Below are positions 35,872 to 44,518 of a stretch of DNA of 64,000 nucleotides, one piece after another. Under the pieces are notes generated by a model that worked only from the letters and a program-made list of their open reading frames with translations, did no database searches and was not told the origin of the DNA. Within the stretch, counting starts at the first letter, position 1; each line of letters starts with the position of its first letter. Made by a program: the position numbers and the translations under genes. The stretch is from Thauera sp. (GTDB taxonomy: Bacteria > Pseudomonadota > Gammaproteobacteria > Burkholderiales > Rhodocyclaceae). The stretch spans positions 6,078 to 70,077 of the forward strand of contig DMCZ01000039.1 of assembly GCA_003446655.1 (NCBI GenBank), read 5' to 3'.

Positions 35872-36210
35872 TCACGCCTTCTTGACGAACTCGGACTTGA
35901 GCTGCATCGAGCCGAAACCGTCGATCTTGCAGTAGATGTCGTGGTCGCCCTCGATCAGGCGGATGTTCCTGACCTTGGTGCCGACCTTGACCACGGAGGA
36001 CGAGCCCTTGACCTTCAGGTCCTTGATGACGGTGACGCTGTCGCCGTCCTGCAGGATGTTGCCGTTGGCATCCTTCCACACGCGCGCTGCCTCGAGTGCA
36101 GTCTCGGCGGTCGGGTTCCACTCATGCGCGCATTCCGGACACACGAGCAGCGCCCCGTCCTCATAGGTGTAGGCCGAGCCGCATTCGGGGCAGTTGGGGA
36201 GGGTCGTCAT
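35872..36210 (-). CDS. yjdM: YjdM/PhnA zinc-ribbon protein
   Basis: A 112-residue cytoplasmic protein. The N-terminal zinc ribbon is [20 protein letters not shown] (Cys8-x2-Cys11 and a second CxxC), followed by the small beta-barrel block [37 protein letters not shown] and the ending [11 protein letters not shown]. It is named PhnA in older annotation but does not hydrolyse phosphonoacetate by itself. It is 5 bases upstream of modA on the same strand, so co-transcription with modABC is likely, though the functional link is not known. Confidence 0.9.
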   Translation of the reverse strand: MTTLPNCPECGSAYTYEDGALLVCPECAHEWNPTAETALEAARVWKDANGNILQDGDSVTVIKDLKVKGSSSVVKVGTKVRNIRLIEGDHDIYCKIDGFGSMQLKSEFVKKA

Positions 36211-36547
36211 AGGGGTCTTTCCGCTGTTGCAGGGACGGGAGTGCCGGGTGCGGCGATGATAAAGCCACTTGCCCCCGGCGCGGCGCCAAGAGTGGGCCCT
36301 GCGATCAGGGCAGGCCGATGGCGCGAAAAGGGAAAACCCGCAAGGCCAGCAAGCCGTGCGGGTGCAGGGAAGGCCGGTGGTGGTCAGGTGGCCCCGCATA
36401 ATACATTCACTGGTTGCCTGATCCTGTTATGCAGTGCGCGGCTGCATCCTTTCAGCTGCTTCTGCGTCTTCGAATACAAGAGCAATCAATGCGCCGTAGT
36501 ACCGGAAAAGCCTGTCGCGGGGCAGACGGCGCGCAACGAGGTGTCAA
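36211..36547. other. 337-bp divergent intergenic region
   Basis: Between yjdM (leftward) and the permease (rightward). It holds one hairpin: ACCCGCA (36336-36342) pairs with TGCGGGT (36357-36363). Read on the minus strand the stem is followed by TTTTCCCTTTT, so it has terminator shape inside the putative yjdM leader. AT-rich patches near 36400 and 36465-36490 could be promoter elements. No open frame of coding quality is seen. Confidence 0.4.
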
Positions 36548-37897
36548 ATGGACGGCAGCGGAGACGGCAACAGCTTCTGGCGCAGCGAATGGAAAGCGCT
36601 GACGCTGATCGTGGGCGTGTTCATCGCCTGCTTCTACCTCCCGGTCGAGGCGCTGCAGGGCTGGGACCGACTCCATAACGCCTTCTGGGAAGCGCTCTAT
36701 CTGGTGCGCTGGTACGCCGAAGAGCACGTGCTGCTATGTCTGGTCCCGGCCTTCTTCATTGCCGGTGCGATCGCGGTCTTCGTCAGTCAGGCGGCGGTCA
36801 TGAAGTACCTGGGGCCGACCGCCCCCAAGGGCATGGCCTACGGTGTGGCCTCGGTGTCCGGCACCATCCTCGCGGTGTGCTCCTGCACGGTACTGCCGCT
36901 CTTCGCCGGCATCTACCGCATGGGCGCAGGACTCGGGCCGGCGATCGCGTTCCTGTATTCCGGGCCGGCGATCAACGTGCTGGCGATCATCCTCACCGCG
37001 CGCATCCTGGGGCCCGAACTGGGCGTCGCTCGTGGCGTCGGCGCCATCGTGTTCAGTGTGGCCATCGGTTTGATGATGGCCTTCCTGTTTCGCAAGGAAG
37101 AGCTCGAGAAGCTCAACAACAGACTCGTGATGCCGGAGGACGCGCCCAGCCGGCCGCTGTGGCAGAACGCGGTGTTCTTCGGCGTGCTGGTCGCCATCCT
37201 GGTCTTTGCCAACTGGGCGCGGTCGGGTACGGAAGAGGGCGCCTGGCATGCGATCTACCGCGCGAAGTGGTGGATCACCGGCTTCTTCGGCATCGCGCTC
37301 GCCGCCATCCTGATCGGCTGGATGAAGATGTCGGCGGTGCGGGTGCTGCTGGTCTCCACAGCCGGTGTGGCGGCGGCGATCCTGTTCGGCGAGCAGCCGC
37401 TGGTACCCTTCACGCTGCTCGTGATTGGCCTGTCGTGGATCACCAGCACCGACAAGGGCGAGGGCGCGACCTGGTTCGCTTCGTCATGGGACTACGCCAA
37501 GAAGATCCTGCCGCTGCTGCTCATCGGCGTACTGATCGCCGGCGCGCTGCTCGGCAGACCCGGCGAGGAGGGACTGATCCCGTCCGAATGGGTGGCGTGG
37601 GCAGTGGGCGGCAATTCGCTGGCAGCCAATTTCTTCGCCGCCTTTGCGGGAGCCTTCATGTATTTCGCCACCCTGACCGAAGTGCCGATCGTCCAGGGCC
37701 TGATCGGCAGCGGCATGGGTGAGGGGCCGGCGCTGGCGCTGCTTCTGGCCGGGCCGGCGCTGTCGCTGCCCAACATGCTGGTGATCCGTAGCGTGCTGGG
37801 GACCAAAAAGACACTGACCTTCGTTGCGCTGGTCGTCGTGATGGCGACGCTGTGCGGGATGCTGTTCGGGATGTGGACCGAGCGCGCGGGTGCCTGA
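36548..37897 (+). CDS. YraQ/ArsP-like (DUF318) permease
   Basis: A 449-residue membrane protein with about ten helices. The family hallmark CSCTVLPLFAGIYRMGAGLG is present, followed by AIAFLYSGPAINVLAIILTA, and a second inverted half with YFATLTEVPIVQGLIGSGMG and LLAGPALSLPNMLVIRSVLG. ArsP relatives export trivalent organoarsenicals, but many YraQ members lack a known substrate, and this one is longer than ArsP. The ATG at 36548 follows a weak site (GAGGTGTCAA). An arsenic cluster lies 15 kb away in the same window; a remnant of a second membrane protein occurs at 48633. Confidence 0.78.
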   Translation: MDGSGDGNSFWRSEWKALTLIVGVFIACFYLPVEALQGWDRLHNAFWEALYLVRWYAEEHVLLCLVPAFFIAGAIAVFVSQAAVMKYLGPTAPKGMAYGVASVSGTILAVCSCTVLPLFAGIYRMGAGLGPAIAFLYSGPAINVLAIILTARILGPELGVARGVGAIVFSVAIGLMMAFLFRKEELEKLNNRLVMPEDAPSRPLWQNAVFFGVLVAILVFANWARSGTEEGAWHAIYRAKWWITGFFGIALAAILIGWMKMSAVRVLLVSTAGVAAAILFGEQPLVPFTLLVIGLSWITSTDKGEGATWFASSWDYAKKILPLLLIGVLIAGALLGRPGEEGLIPSEWVAWAVGGNSLAANFFAAFAGAFMYFATLTEVPIVQGLIGSGMGEGPALALLLAGPALSLPNMLVIRSVLGTKKTLTFVALVVVMATLCGMLFGMWTERAGA

Positions 37898-37966
37898 CGA
37901 TCCAGGCCGCAACTGCGGCGCCGGAGTATTAAGGCATAAGCGATTGTTTCGTGACGTTTAACAGAA

Positions 37967-37973
37967 CTGTCAT
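37967..37973 (+). promoter_or_regulatory. Possible Pho-box half-site upstream of pstS
   Basis: A single exact CTGTCAT heptamer lies 91 bp before the pstS ATG. The second heptamer expected 11 bp away is not convincing on either side (GTTTAAC upstream, GGTCTTG downstream). PhoB control is expected for pst operons but is only weakly supported here. Confidence 0.3.
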
Positions 37974-38063
37974 CTTGGGTCTTGATAATCCGGTTCGTTC
38001 CCGAAACACGGGGGCAGCCGCCCCCAGGGGCAAGATGTATTCACGAAACTGGAGAGTCTGTAC

Positions 38064-39041
38064 ATGTTCAAGAAGAGCCTCATCGCGACCGCTGTCGTGG
38101 CCATGACCGCCTCGTTTGCCGCTCAGGCCCAGGTGCAGGTCGATCCGGCGCTGCCCGCCTACCAGCCGGTCAGCGGCGTTTCGGGCAACCTGAAGTCGAT
38201 CGGTTCGGACACCCTGAACAACCTGATGACGCTGTGGGCCGAAGGCTTCAACGCCATGTACCCCAACGTCAAGATCGAGATCGAAGGCAAGGGCTCGAGC
38301 ACCGCGCCGGCCGCGCTGATCGCCGGTACTGCCCAGTTCGGCCCGATGTCGCGCCCGATGAAGTCGAAGGAAGAAGACGACTTCGAGAAGAAGTACGGCT
38401 ACAAGCCCACCGCGATCCGCGGCGCGATCGATGCGCTCGCCGTCTATGCGCACAAGGACAACCCGATCGAGTGCCTGACCCTGCAGCAGGTCGATGCGAT
38501 CTTCTCCAAGACCCGCAAGGGCGGCCTGGACAAGGACATCAAGACCTGGGGTGATGTCGGTGTGACGGGTGAGTGGGCGAGCCGTCCGATCTCGCTGTAT
38601 GGGCGCAACTCGGCTTCGGGTACCTACGGTTACTTCAAGGAAGTCGCGTTGTTCGACGGCGACTACAAGGATGAAGTGAAGGAGCAGCCGGGTTCGTCGA
38701 CGGTGGTCCAGGGCGTCGCCTCGGATATCGGTGGCATTGGTTACTCCGGCGTGGGCTACAAGACTGCCGACGTCAAGTTCATCAAGCTCGCGAGCGCTCC
38801 GGGCGCAACCTGCTACGAGCCGAGTGCCGAGCACGCGTCGAGTGGCGACTACCCGATCTCGCGCTTCCTCTACATCTACGTGAACAAGAACCCGAACCAG
38901 GCGCTTGACCCGGTGCGTGGTGAGTTCATCCGCTTCGTTTATTCGAAGCAGGGTCAGGAGGCTGTCGTCAAGGATGGCTACTTCCCGGTGGTCAAGGCGC
39001 TCGCCGACGACGATCTCGCCCGTTTCGGTCTGGCCAAGTAA
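38064..39041 (+). CDS. pstS: Phosphate ABC transporter substrate-binding protein PstS
   Basis: A 325-residue periplasmic phosphate-binding protein. Signal peptide LIATAVVAMTASFAAQA, then the PstS-like core: GNLKSIGSDTLNNLMTLWAE, KGSSTAPAALIAGTAQFGPM (anion-binding Ser/Thr loop), YAHKDNPIECLTLQQVDAIF, SLYGRNSASGTYGYFKEVAL and GVASDIGGIGYSGVGYK. First gene of pstSCAB. ACTGGAGAG lies about 8 bases before the ATG. A strong stem-loop after the stop (39067-39100) probably keeps its mRNA in excess over the permease genes. Confidence 0.92.
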   Translation: MFKKSLIATAVVAMTASFAAQAQVQVDPALPAYQPVSGVSGNLKSIGSDTLNNLMTLWAEGFNAMYPNVKIEIEGKGSSTAPAALIAGTAQFGPMSRPMKSKEEDDFEKKYGYKPTAIRGAIDALAVYAHKDNPIECLTLQQVDAIFSKTRKGGLDKDIKTWGDVGVTGEWASRPISLYGRNSASGTYGYFKEVALFDGDYKDEVKEQPGSSTVVQGVASDIGGIGYSGVGYKTADVKFIKLASAPGATCYEPSAEHASSGDYPISRFLYIYVNKNPNQALDPVRGEFIRFVYSKQGQEAVVKDGYFPVVKALADDDLARFGLAK

Positions 39042-39066
39042 GGCCCTGATCACATAGGGTAATGCC

Positions 39067-39100
39067 AGCAGGCGGATACGGGCGTCCGTATCCGCCTGCT
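39067..39100 (+). terminator. 15-bp perfect stem-loop between pstS and pstC
   Basis: AGCAGGCGGATACGG (39067-39081), loop GCGT, CCGTATCCGCCTGCT (39086-39100), followed by CTGTTTG. The T-tract is poor, so partial termination or 3'-end protection of pstS mRNA with read-through into pstCAB is more likely than full termination. Confidence 0.75.
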
Positions 39101-39128
39101 CTGTTTGAATGTTCGTGTGGAAGATCCC

Positions 39129-41762
39129 ATGAGTGAAAATTCGGCCGGTCAGGCGTCGGTCAAGGAAGGCTACAAACGCCTGCTGCCCGTCGGGCGGACC
39201 ACCCGCAGGTCGGTGCTGTTTGCGGACCGCGCCGCTGACCTGACGATCACCGTAGGCGGTCTGCTTGTCATCATTGCCGTGTTCGGCATCCTCGCCTTCC
39301 TCGCCAAGGAGGCGGTTCCGCTCTTTACAGGCGGAGAGGTCAAGAAAGAGCAGTCTTACGCACTGCAGCCCATGCCGGGTCTGATCTGGGCCACCGCGGA
39401 CGAGTATCAGACCGTCGGCTTGCGTATTGGCAAGGATGGTCGTGTGGATAGCTTCCATGTGGATAGCGGGCGTCCGCTATCGACGCGTGAGCTCGACTTC
39501 GGCGGTGACGTCGCGACCGCGATCGGTGCGACCAACAACCGCAACGACATGGTGTTTGGCTTTGCCGATGGCAGCGTGCGCTTCGCGCACATCGGCCTTG
39601 CCGCGCAAGTGCTGCGCGCTGAAGACATGCCCAAGGGGCTGACGCAGCTCAACGACGATGATTTCACCGATGGCGAATCGGTCTATCGGCGCATTCCTGG
39701 CAACCAGGTACGGCGCATCTATGTCGAGACGAAAGTAGCGGCGCCAGAGCAGATCGCTGCCGAAGGGGTGGCGATCAAGGCCGTCGCGTTCGCGCTCGGT
39801 GGCACCGTCGAGCGGCCGACGCGCTCCTATGTCACGTTCGATGCCGAGGGCGTAGGGCGCCTGACGCGCTCGGAGACGCGAATCAACCTGATGACGCGCG
39901 CCGAGACCGTGTCGTCGCGCACCACCACGCTGCCGGCCCTGCCTGCCGGCACGGTGGCCTCGAAGGTGCTGCTGACCGCCCAGGCGGATCAGGTCTATGT
40001 GGGGAGCGCGGATGGTACGGTGCTGCGCTTCGATACGCGTGATTTCAACAACCCGGTGCTCGCGGAGACGGCGCGACTGACGCCCGAGGGCGTTGGCCTT
40101 GGCGTGCTCGGCTTCCTGATCGGTGATCAGACCATCGTCGTGGGCGGTACCGATGGCTCGCTGCGCATGTATTTCCGTCTTCAGCCGGACAACGCCGGCA
40201 CGGTCGACGGCTACAAGATGGTGCTCACGCGCGAGCTTGAGGCGCAGCCGGCGGGCATTGTCGCCTACGACGTGTCGCAGCGGCGCAAGAGCCTGGTCAC
40301 GCTCGACGCCGCCGGCAACCTGTGGTTCCGGCATGCTACGAGTGAGCAGGTGCTGCTGCGCTTGAAGCAGCACGCCCCAGTGGGTGACGACAGCCTGAAG
40401 CTGATGCTGATGCCGCGCGACGATGGTGCGGTGGCCATGAACGCGGGCGGTGTGGTCGATCATTGGGCCTTCTACGTGCCCCATCCGGAGACGACCTGGA
40501 AGGCCATCTTCGGCAAGAGCTGGTACGAGGGCTACCAGGAGCCGAGCTACACCTGGCAGTCGTCGTCGGGCACCGATGTGTTCGAACCCAAGTTCTCGCT
40601 CGTACCCTTGATCTTCGGCACGCTCAAGGCAACGGTCTATTCGCTGATGTTCGCGGTGCCGATCGCGTTGCTGGCGGCGATCTACACCTCGGAGTTCGTC
40701 CATCGCAAGGTGCGTGCGACGGTCAAGCCTGTCATGGAGATGATGGAGTCTCTGCCCACGGTGGTGCTCGGCTTCATCGCGGCGCTGATCCTGGCGCCCA
40801 TCGTCGAGAGCTGGCTCTCGGCGGTGATCCTGGGTTTCATCGCCCTGCCGCTCGGCTTGATGATTGCCGCCTATGCCTGGCAGATGCTGCCGCCGGCGCT
40901 GGCCCTCAAGCTCAACGGCGTCCCCAAGTTCCTGTTCATGTTCGTGGTGATCGCCGTCGCGGCGTGGCTGGCGTGGCTGCTCGGCCCGAGTTTCGAGCGG
41001 GTGTTCTTCTACGGCGATTTCAAGGCGTGGACGAACCATGACGTCGGCACCGGCACGCCTTTCATGGGCCTGCTGCTGTGGCCGGCCGCCTTCGTAGTGC
41101 TGACCATGGTGTTCAACCGCACCGTCGGTACCGCCTACCGCATGCATGTGCGGGGTCTCGGCCGCCAGCAGGCAGGCATGCTCGACGGTGCGCGCTGGCT
41201 GGTCATGTTGCTTGCCTCCGCCGGGCTGTCCTTCGGCGTGGCGATGGCGCTGACGGCGGCGGGCTTCGATCCGCGCGGTGGCGTCGTCGATACCTATGTG
41301 CAGCGGAACGCGCTGGTGGTCGGCATGGTAATGGGCTTTGCGATCATTCCCAACATCTACACGCTGGCCGAGGATGCTTTGAACTCGGTGCCTTCCCAGT
41401 TGCGCGCAGCCAGCCTCGCCGCCGGTGCCACGCCCTGGCAGACCGCGATCTGGGTGGTGCTGCCGACGGCAATGTCGGGGGTCTTCGCGGCCTGCATGAT
41501 CGGCATGGGCCGCGCGGTGGGGGAGACCATGATCGTCGTGATGGCCGCCGGCAACACCCCGGTGCTCGACTGGAACATCTTCAACGGCCTGCGCACGCTG
41601 TCGGCCAACATCGCGGTAGAGCTGCCCGAGGCCGTGATCGGGGGCACGCTGTACCGGATGTTGTTCCTTGCAGCCCTGTCGCTTTTCATCATGACCTTCG
41701 TCATCAACACGGTTGCCGAGGTGATCCGGCAGCGTTTCCGCAAGCGCGCCTTCCAGCTCTGA
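39129..41762 (+). CDS. pstC: Phosphate ABC transporter permease PstC, enlarged
   Basis: An 877-residue inner-membrane permease, much longer than the 320-residue E. coli PstC. TM1 (TITVGGLLVIIAVFGILAFL) is followed by a periplasmic domain of about 420 residues with propeller-like strands (ADQVYVGSADGTVLRFD; QTIVVGGTDGSLRMYF). The permease core starts near residue 495 (LVPLIFGTLKATVYSLMFAV), with LIAALILAPIVE-type helices and the EAA loop DALNSVPSQLRAASLAAGAT. The ATG at 39129 has GGAAG 7 bases upstream; a TTG at 39105 is the alternative. Enlarged PstC forms are known in several beta- and gammaproteobacteria; the role of the insert is not known. Confidence 0.9.
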   Translation: MSENSAGQASVKEGYKRLLPVGRTTRRSVLFADRAADLTITVGGLLVIIAVFGILAFLAKEAVPLFTGGEVKKEQSYALQPMPGLIWATADEYQTVGLRIGKDGRVDSFHVDSGRPLSTRELDFGGDVATAIGATNNRNDMVFGFADGSVRFAHIGLAAQVLRAEDMPKGLTQLNDDDFTDGESVYRRIPGNQVRRIYVETKVAAPEQIAAEGVAIKAVAFALGGTVERPTRSYVTFDAEGVGRLTRSETRINLMTRAETVSSRTTTLPALPAGTVASKVLLTAQADQVYVGSADGTVLRFDTRDFNNPVLAETARLTPEGVGLGVLGFLIGDQTIVVGGTDGSLRMYFRLQPDNAGTVDGYKMVLTRELEAQPAGIVAYDVSQRRKSLVTLDAAGNLWFRHATSEQVLLRLKQHAPVGDDSLKLMLMPRDDGAVAMNAGGVVDHWAFYVPHPETTWKAIFGKSWYEGYQEPSYTWQSSSGTDVFEPKFSLVPLIFGTLKATVYSLMFAVPIALLAAIYTSEFVHRKVRATVKPVMEMMESLPTVVLGFIAALILAPIVESWLSAVILGFIALPLGLMIAAYAWQMLPPALALKLNGVPKFLFMFVVIAVAAWLAWLLGPSFERVFFYGDFKAWTNHDVGTGTPFMGLLLWPAAFVVLTMVFNRTVGTAYRMHVRGLGRQQAGMLDGARWLVMLLASAGLSFGVAMALTAAGFDPRGGVVDTYVQRNALVVGMVMGFAIIPNIYTLAEDALNSVPSQLRAASLAAGATPWQTAIWVVLPTAMSGVFAACMIGMGRAVGETMIVVMAAGNTPVLDWNIFNGLRTLSANIAVELPEAVIGGTLYRMLFLAALSLFIMTFVINTVAEVIRQRFRKRAFQL

Positions 41763-41786
41763 GTGCGGAAGACAGATACGAGAGAC

Positions 41787-43532
41787 ATGATGAGCACAAT
41801 CGCGGAAGTACAGACCCGAATCATGAGTAAAGACAAGGAAGCAAAAGCGGTACGCCGCTACACCGCCGACCTCTCGGCGGTGGGTGAGCCTGCGCTGTGG
41901 GGTTTCGGCGGCGCGCTGGCGCTGGGCATCATTCTGATCTGCGGCTTCCTGCTGGCGATCTTCTGGAACGGCATCACCACCTTCTGGCCCAAACCGATCG
42001 AGATCGTGACCCTGGCGAACGGCCAGATGGTGGCTGGAGAGCCCTCGCGTGAGAACCTTTATCGCCCCGAGGGCGCGTTCCTCGCCAGCCTGTCTGATGC
42101 GGTCAAGGCCGACATCGAGCGCAATGACGGTTATGCCGAACGCACCCTGTACCGGATCGGCAACTACGACCTGTACAACGAGGATTTCCGCTGGGTGAAT
42201 GCTTTCGACGTGCAGAAGGTCGAGCGTGATCCGGCGTTCTACTACCTCGAGCGCCAGGAATGGGGTCCCTTCATCGGTCGCATCAAGTCGGTGGTGGTCG
42301 ACGGTGTCGAGCAATCGCCCGAGGCGCTGGGCCTGGAAGGTATCCGCAAGGAGCAGCAGGCTGCGCGCGAACGCTTCGCAGAGATTCGCCGGATCGAGCG
42401 CAGCGACATCGGGGTCATCAACCACGAGATCAACCAGATCCGACTCGAGCTGCGCCGTATCGAGCTCGCCGAGGGCCTGGAGAGCGCCGCATACCGCAGC
42501 GCGCAGGCGGACGCTGAACTGCGCCTGGCTGAACTGCAGGGTGATTTTGACCGCCTCCAGGGGCAGGCCAACGACATCAAGGCCAAAGATGCGCGCTACC
42601 GGATCGTGCTCGAGGACGTGAACGGGACGACCAAGGACACCCAGCTGTCGCAGATCGTCCGTTTCTACCCCGCGAACGAACTCTCGGTATTCGAGAAAGT
42701 CGGTGTCTATTTTTCGCGCTGGGGTGAGTTCCTGAGCACGGAGCCGCGCGAGGCCAACACCGAGGGCGGCATCCTGCCGGCGATCTTTGGCACCGTCGTC
42801 ATGACCTTGTTGATGGTCGTCGTCGTCGCACCCTTTGGCGTGATCACCGCGCTCTACCTGCGCGAGTACGCCAAGCAAGGCAAGCTGGTGGCGATGGTGC
42901 GGATTGCGGTGAACAACCTCGCAGGCGTGCCTTCGATCGTCTATGGCGTGTTCGGTCTTGGTTTCTTTGCGTACACCGTGGGCGGCTCGATCGACGCGCT
43001 GTTCTTCCCCGAGCGCCTGCCCAACCCGACTTTTGGTACCGGCGGCATTCTGTGGTCAGCGCTGACGCTGGCGCTGCTGACCGTGCCGGTCGTGATCGTG
43101 GCGGCCGAGGAGGCGCTGTCCTCGGTGCCGCGCTCGATCCGTGAGGGGTCCCTCGCGTGTGGCGCCTCGAAGTGGCAGACGATCCGCTCGGTGGTGCTGC
43201 CGCACGCGATGCCCGGCATCATGACCGGTCTCATCCTGGCGATGGCGCGCGGCGCCGGCGAGGTGGCACCGCTGATGCTCGTGGGCGTCGTGAAGCTCGC
43301 GCCGGAGCTACCGGTCGACGGCTTCTTCCCCTACATCCACCTGGAGCGCAGCTTCATGCACCTGGGTTTCCACATCTTCGACGTGGGTTTCCAGTCGCGC
43401 AACTCCGAGGCCGGCAAGCCCATGGTGTTCGTCACCACGCTGCTGCTGCTGGCGCTCATCGTGCTGATGAACTCGTCGGCCATCTACATCCGCAATCGTC
43501 TGAAGAAGAAATTCGCGGGCAGCCAGTTCTGA
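41787..43532 (+). CDS. pstA: Phosphate ABC transporter permease PstA, enlarged
   Basis: A 581-residue inner-membrane permease. After TM1 ([20 protein letters not shown]) an inserted periplasmic region of about 260 residues includes a charged coiled coil (about residues 190-270: [46 protein letters not shown]). The core then follows: [40 protein letters not shown] and the EAA loop [20 protein letters not shown]. Start choice is uncertain among ATGs at 41787, 41790 and 41823; none has a strong ribosome site. It lies 24 bp after pstC. Paired enlargement of PstC and PstA suggests the two inserts face each other in the periplasm (inference). Confidence 0.9.
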   Translation: MMSTIAEVQTRIMSKDKEAKAVRRYTADLSAVGEPALWGFGGALALGIILICGFLLAIFWNGITTFWPKPIEIVTLANGQMVAGEPSRENLYRPEGAFLASLSDAVKADIERNDGYAERTLYRIGNYDLYNEDFRWVNAFDVQKVERDPAFYYLERQEWGPFIGRIKSVVVDGVEQSPEALGLEGIRKEQQAARERFAEIRRIERSDIGVINHEINQIRLELRRIELAEGLESAAYRSAQADAELRLAELQGDFDRLQGQANDIKAKDARYRIVLEDVNGTTKDTQLSQIVRFYPANELSVFEKVGVYFSRWGEFLSTEPREANTEGGILPAIFGTVVMTLLMVVVVAPFGVITALYLREYAKQGKLVAMVRIAVNNLAGVPSIVYGVFGLGFFAYTVGGSIDALFFPERLPNPTFGTGGILWSALTLALLTVPVVIVAAEEALSSVPRSIREGSLACGASKWQTIRSVVLPHAMPGIMTGLILAMARGAGEVAPLMLVGVVKLAPELPVDGFFPYIHLERSFMHLGFHIFDVGFQSRNSEAGKPMVFVTTLLLLALIVLMNSSAIYIRNRLKKKFAGSQF

Positions 43533-43551
43533 CATTCAGGAATCGATAATC

Positions 43552-44394
43552 ATGACTACCGCAACTCGGGAAGCTCCGGCCGCACAGGTCAAGGAATCCA
43601 GCACCCACAGCACCGTTTATCACGTCGCCGAGTCCGGGCTGGGTGCGGCAATTTCGATCCGCGACTTCAATCTGTTCTATGGCGAGTCGCAGGCGCTGTA
43701 CAACGTCAATATGGAAATGCAGCGCGGCATGGTCACCGCGCTGATCGGCCCCTCGGGCTGCGGCAAATCGACGCTGCTGCGCTCGCTGAACCGCATGAAC
43801 GACCTCATCGACAACCTGAGCATCAAGGGAAAGGTGGTCGTGCACGACAACGACATCTACGCGCCGGGTGTCGATGTCATCGCGCTGCGCAAGCGCATGG
43901 GGATGGTGTTCCAGAAGCCTAATCCGTTCCCGAAATCGATCTTCGAGAACGTCGTCTATCCGCTGCGTGTAGAGGGCATCAGCGACAAGGCGATGCTGGA
44001 AGAGGCCTGCGAGCGCGCGCTCAAGGGCTCGGCGCTGTGGAATGAGGTCAAGGATCGCCTGAACGAGAGTGCGCTCGGCCTGTCCGGCGGTCAGCAGCAG
44101 CGGCTGTGCATCGCGCGTGCCATCGCGGCGGAACCCGAGATCCTGCTGATGGACGAGCCGTGTTCGGCGCTTGATCCGATCGCAACCGCCAAGGTCGAGG
44201 AGTTGATCACCGAACTGCGCGGTCAATTCACGATCGTCATCGTTACGCACTCGATGCAACAGGCTGCGCGCGTCTCGGACAACACGGCATTCATGTACCT
44301 CGGCAAGCTGATCGAATACGGGGCAACCGATACGATCTTCACCGTGCCCAAGGATCGTCGAACCGAGGATTACATTACCGGCCGCTTTGGCTGA
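43552..44394 (+). CDS. pstB: Phosphate ABC transporter ATP-binding protein PstB
   Basis: A 280-residue ATPase. Walker [22 protein letters not shown]-loop [18 protein letters not shown], signature [15 protein letters not shown], Walker [16 protein letters not shown], and switch [13 protein letters not shown]. The family ending [15 protein letters not shown] is complete. An N-terminal extension of about 35 polar residues precedes the fold. It is last in pstSCAB; phoU, which usually follows, is absent here, and the next gene lies on the other strand. Confidence 0.96.
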   Translation: MTTATREAPAAQVKESSTHSTVYHVAESGLGAAISIRDFNLFYGESQALYNVNMEMQRGMVTALIGPSGCGKSTLLRSLNRMNDLIDNLSIKGKVVVHDNDIYAPGVDVIALRKRMGMVFQKPNPFPKSIFENVVYPLRVEGISDKAMLEEACERALKGSALWNEVKDRLNESALGLSGGQQQRLCIARAIAAEPEILLMDEPCSALDPIATAKVEELITELRGQFTIVIVTHSMQQAARVSDNTAFMYLGKLIEYGATDTIFTVPKDRRTEDYITGRFG

Positions 44395-44518
44395 CACGTG
44401 CAGCAGAGGTGGCCCTGGAGACCTTGCTTCCCGCCTGCGTGACAGGGGCGGGAAGGCACGGATGCTTTGTCCGGGGGGAACCCCTCATTGCGGTGCAGGA
44501 CTCAATCGGGTCGCCGAC

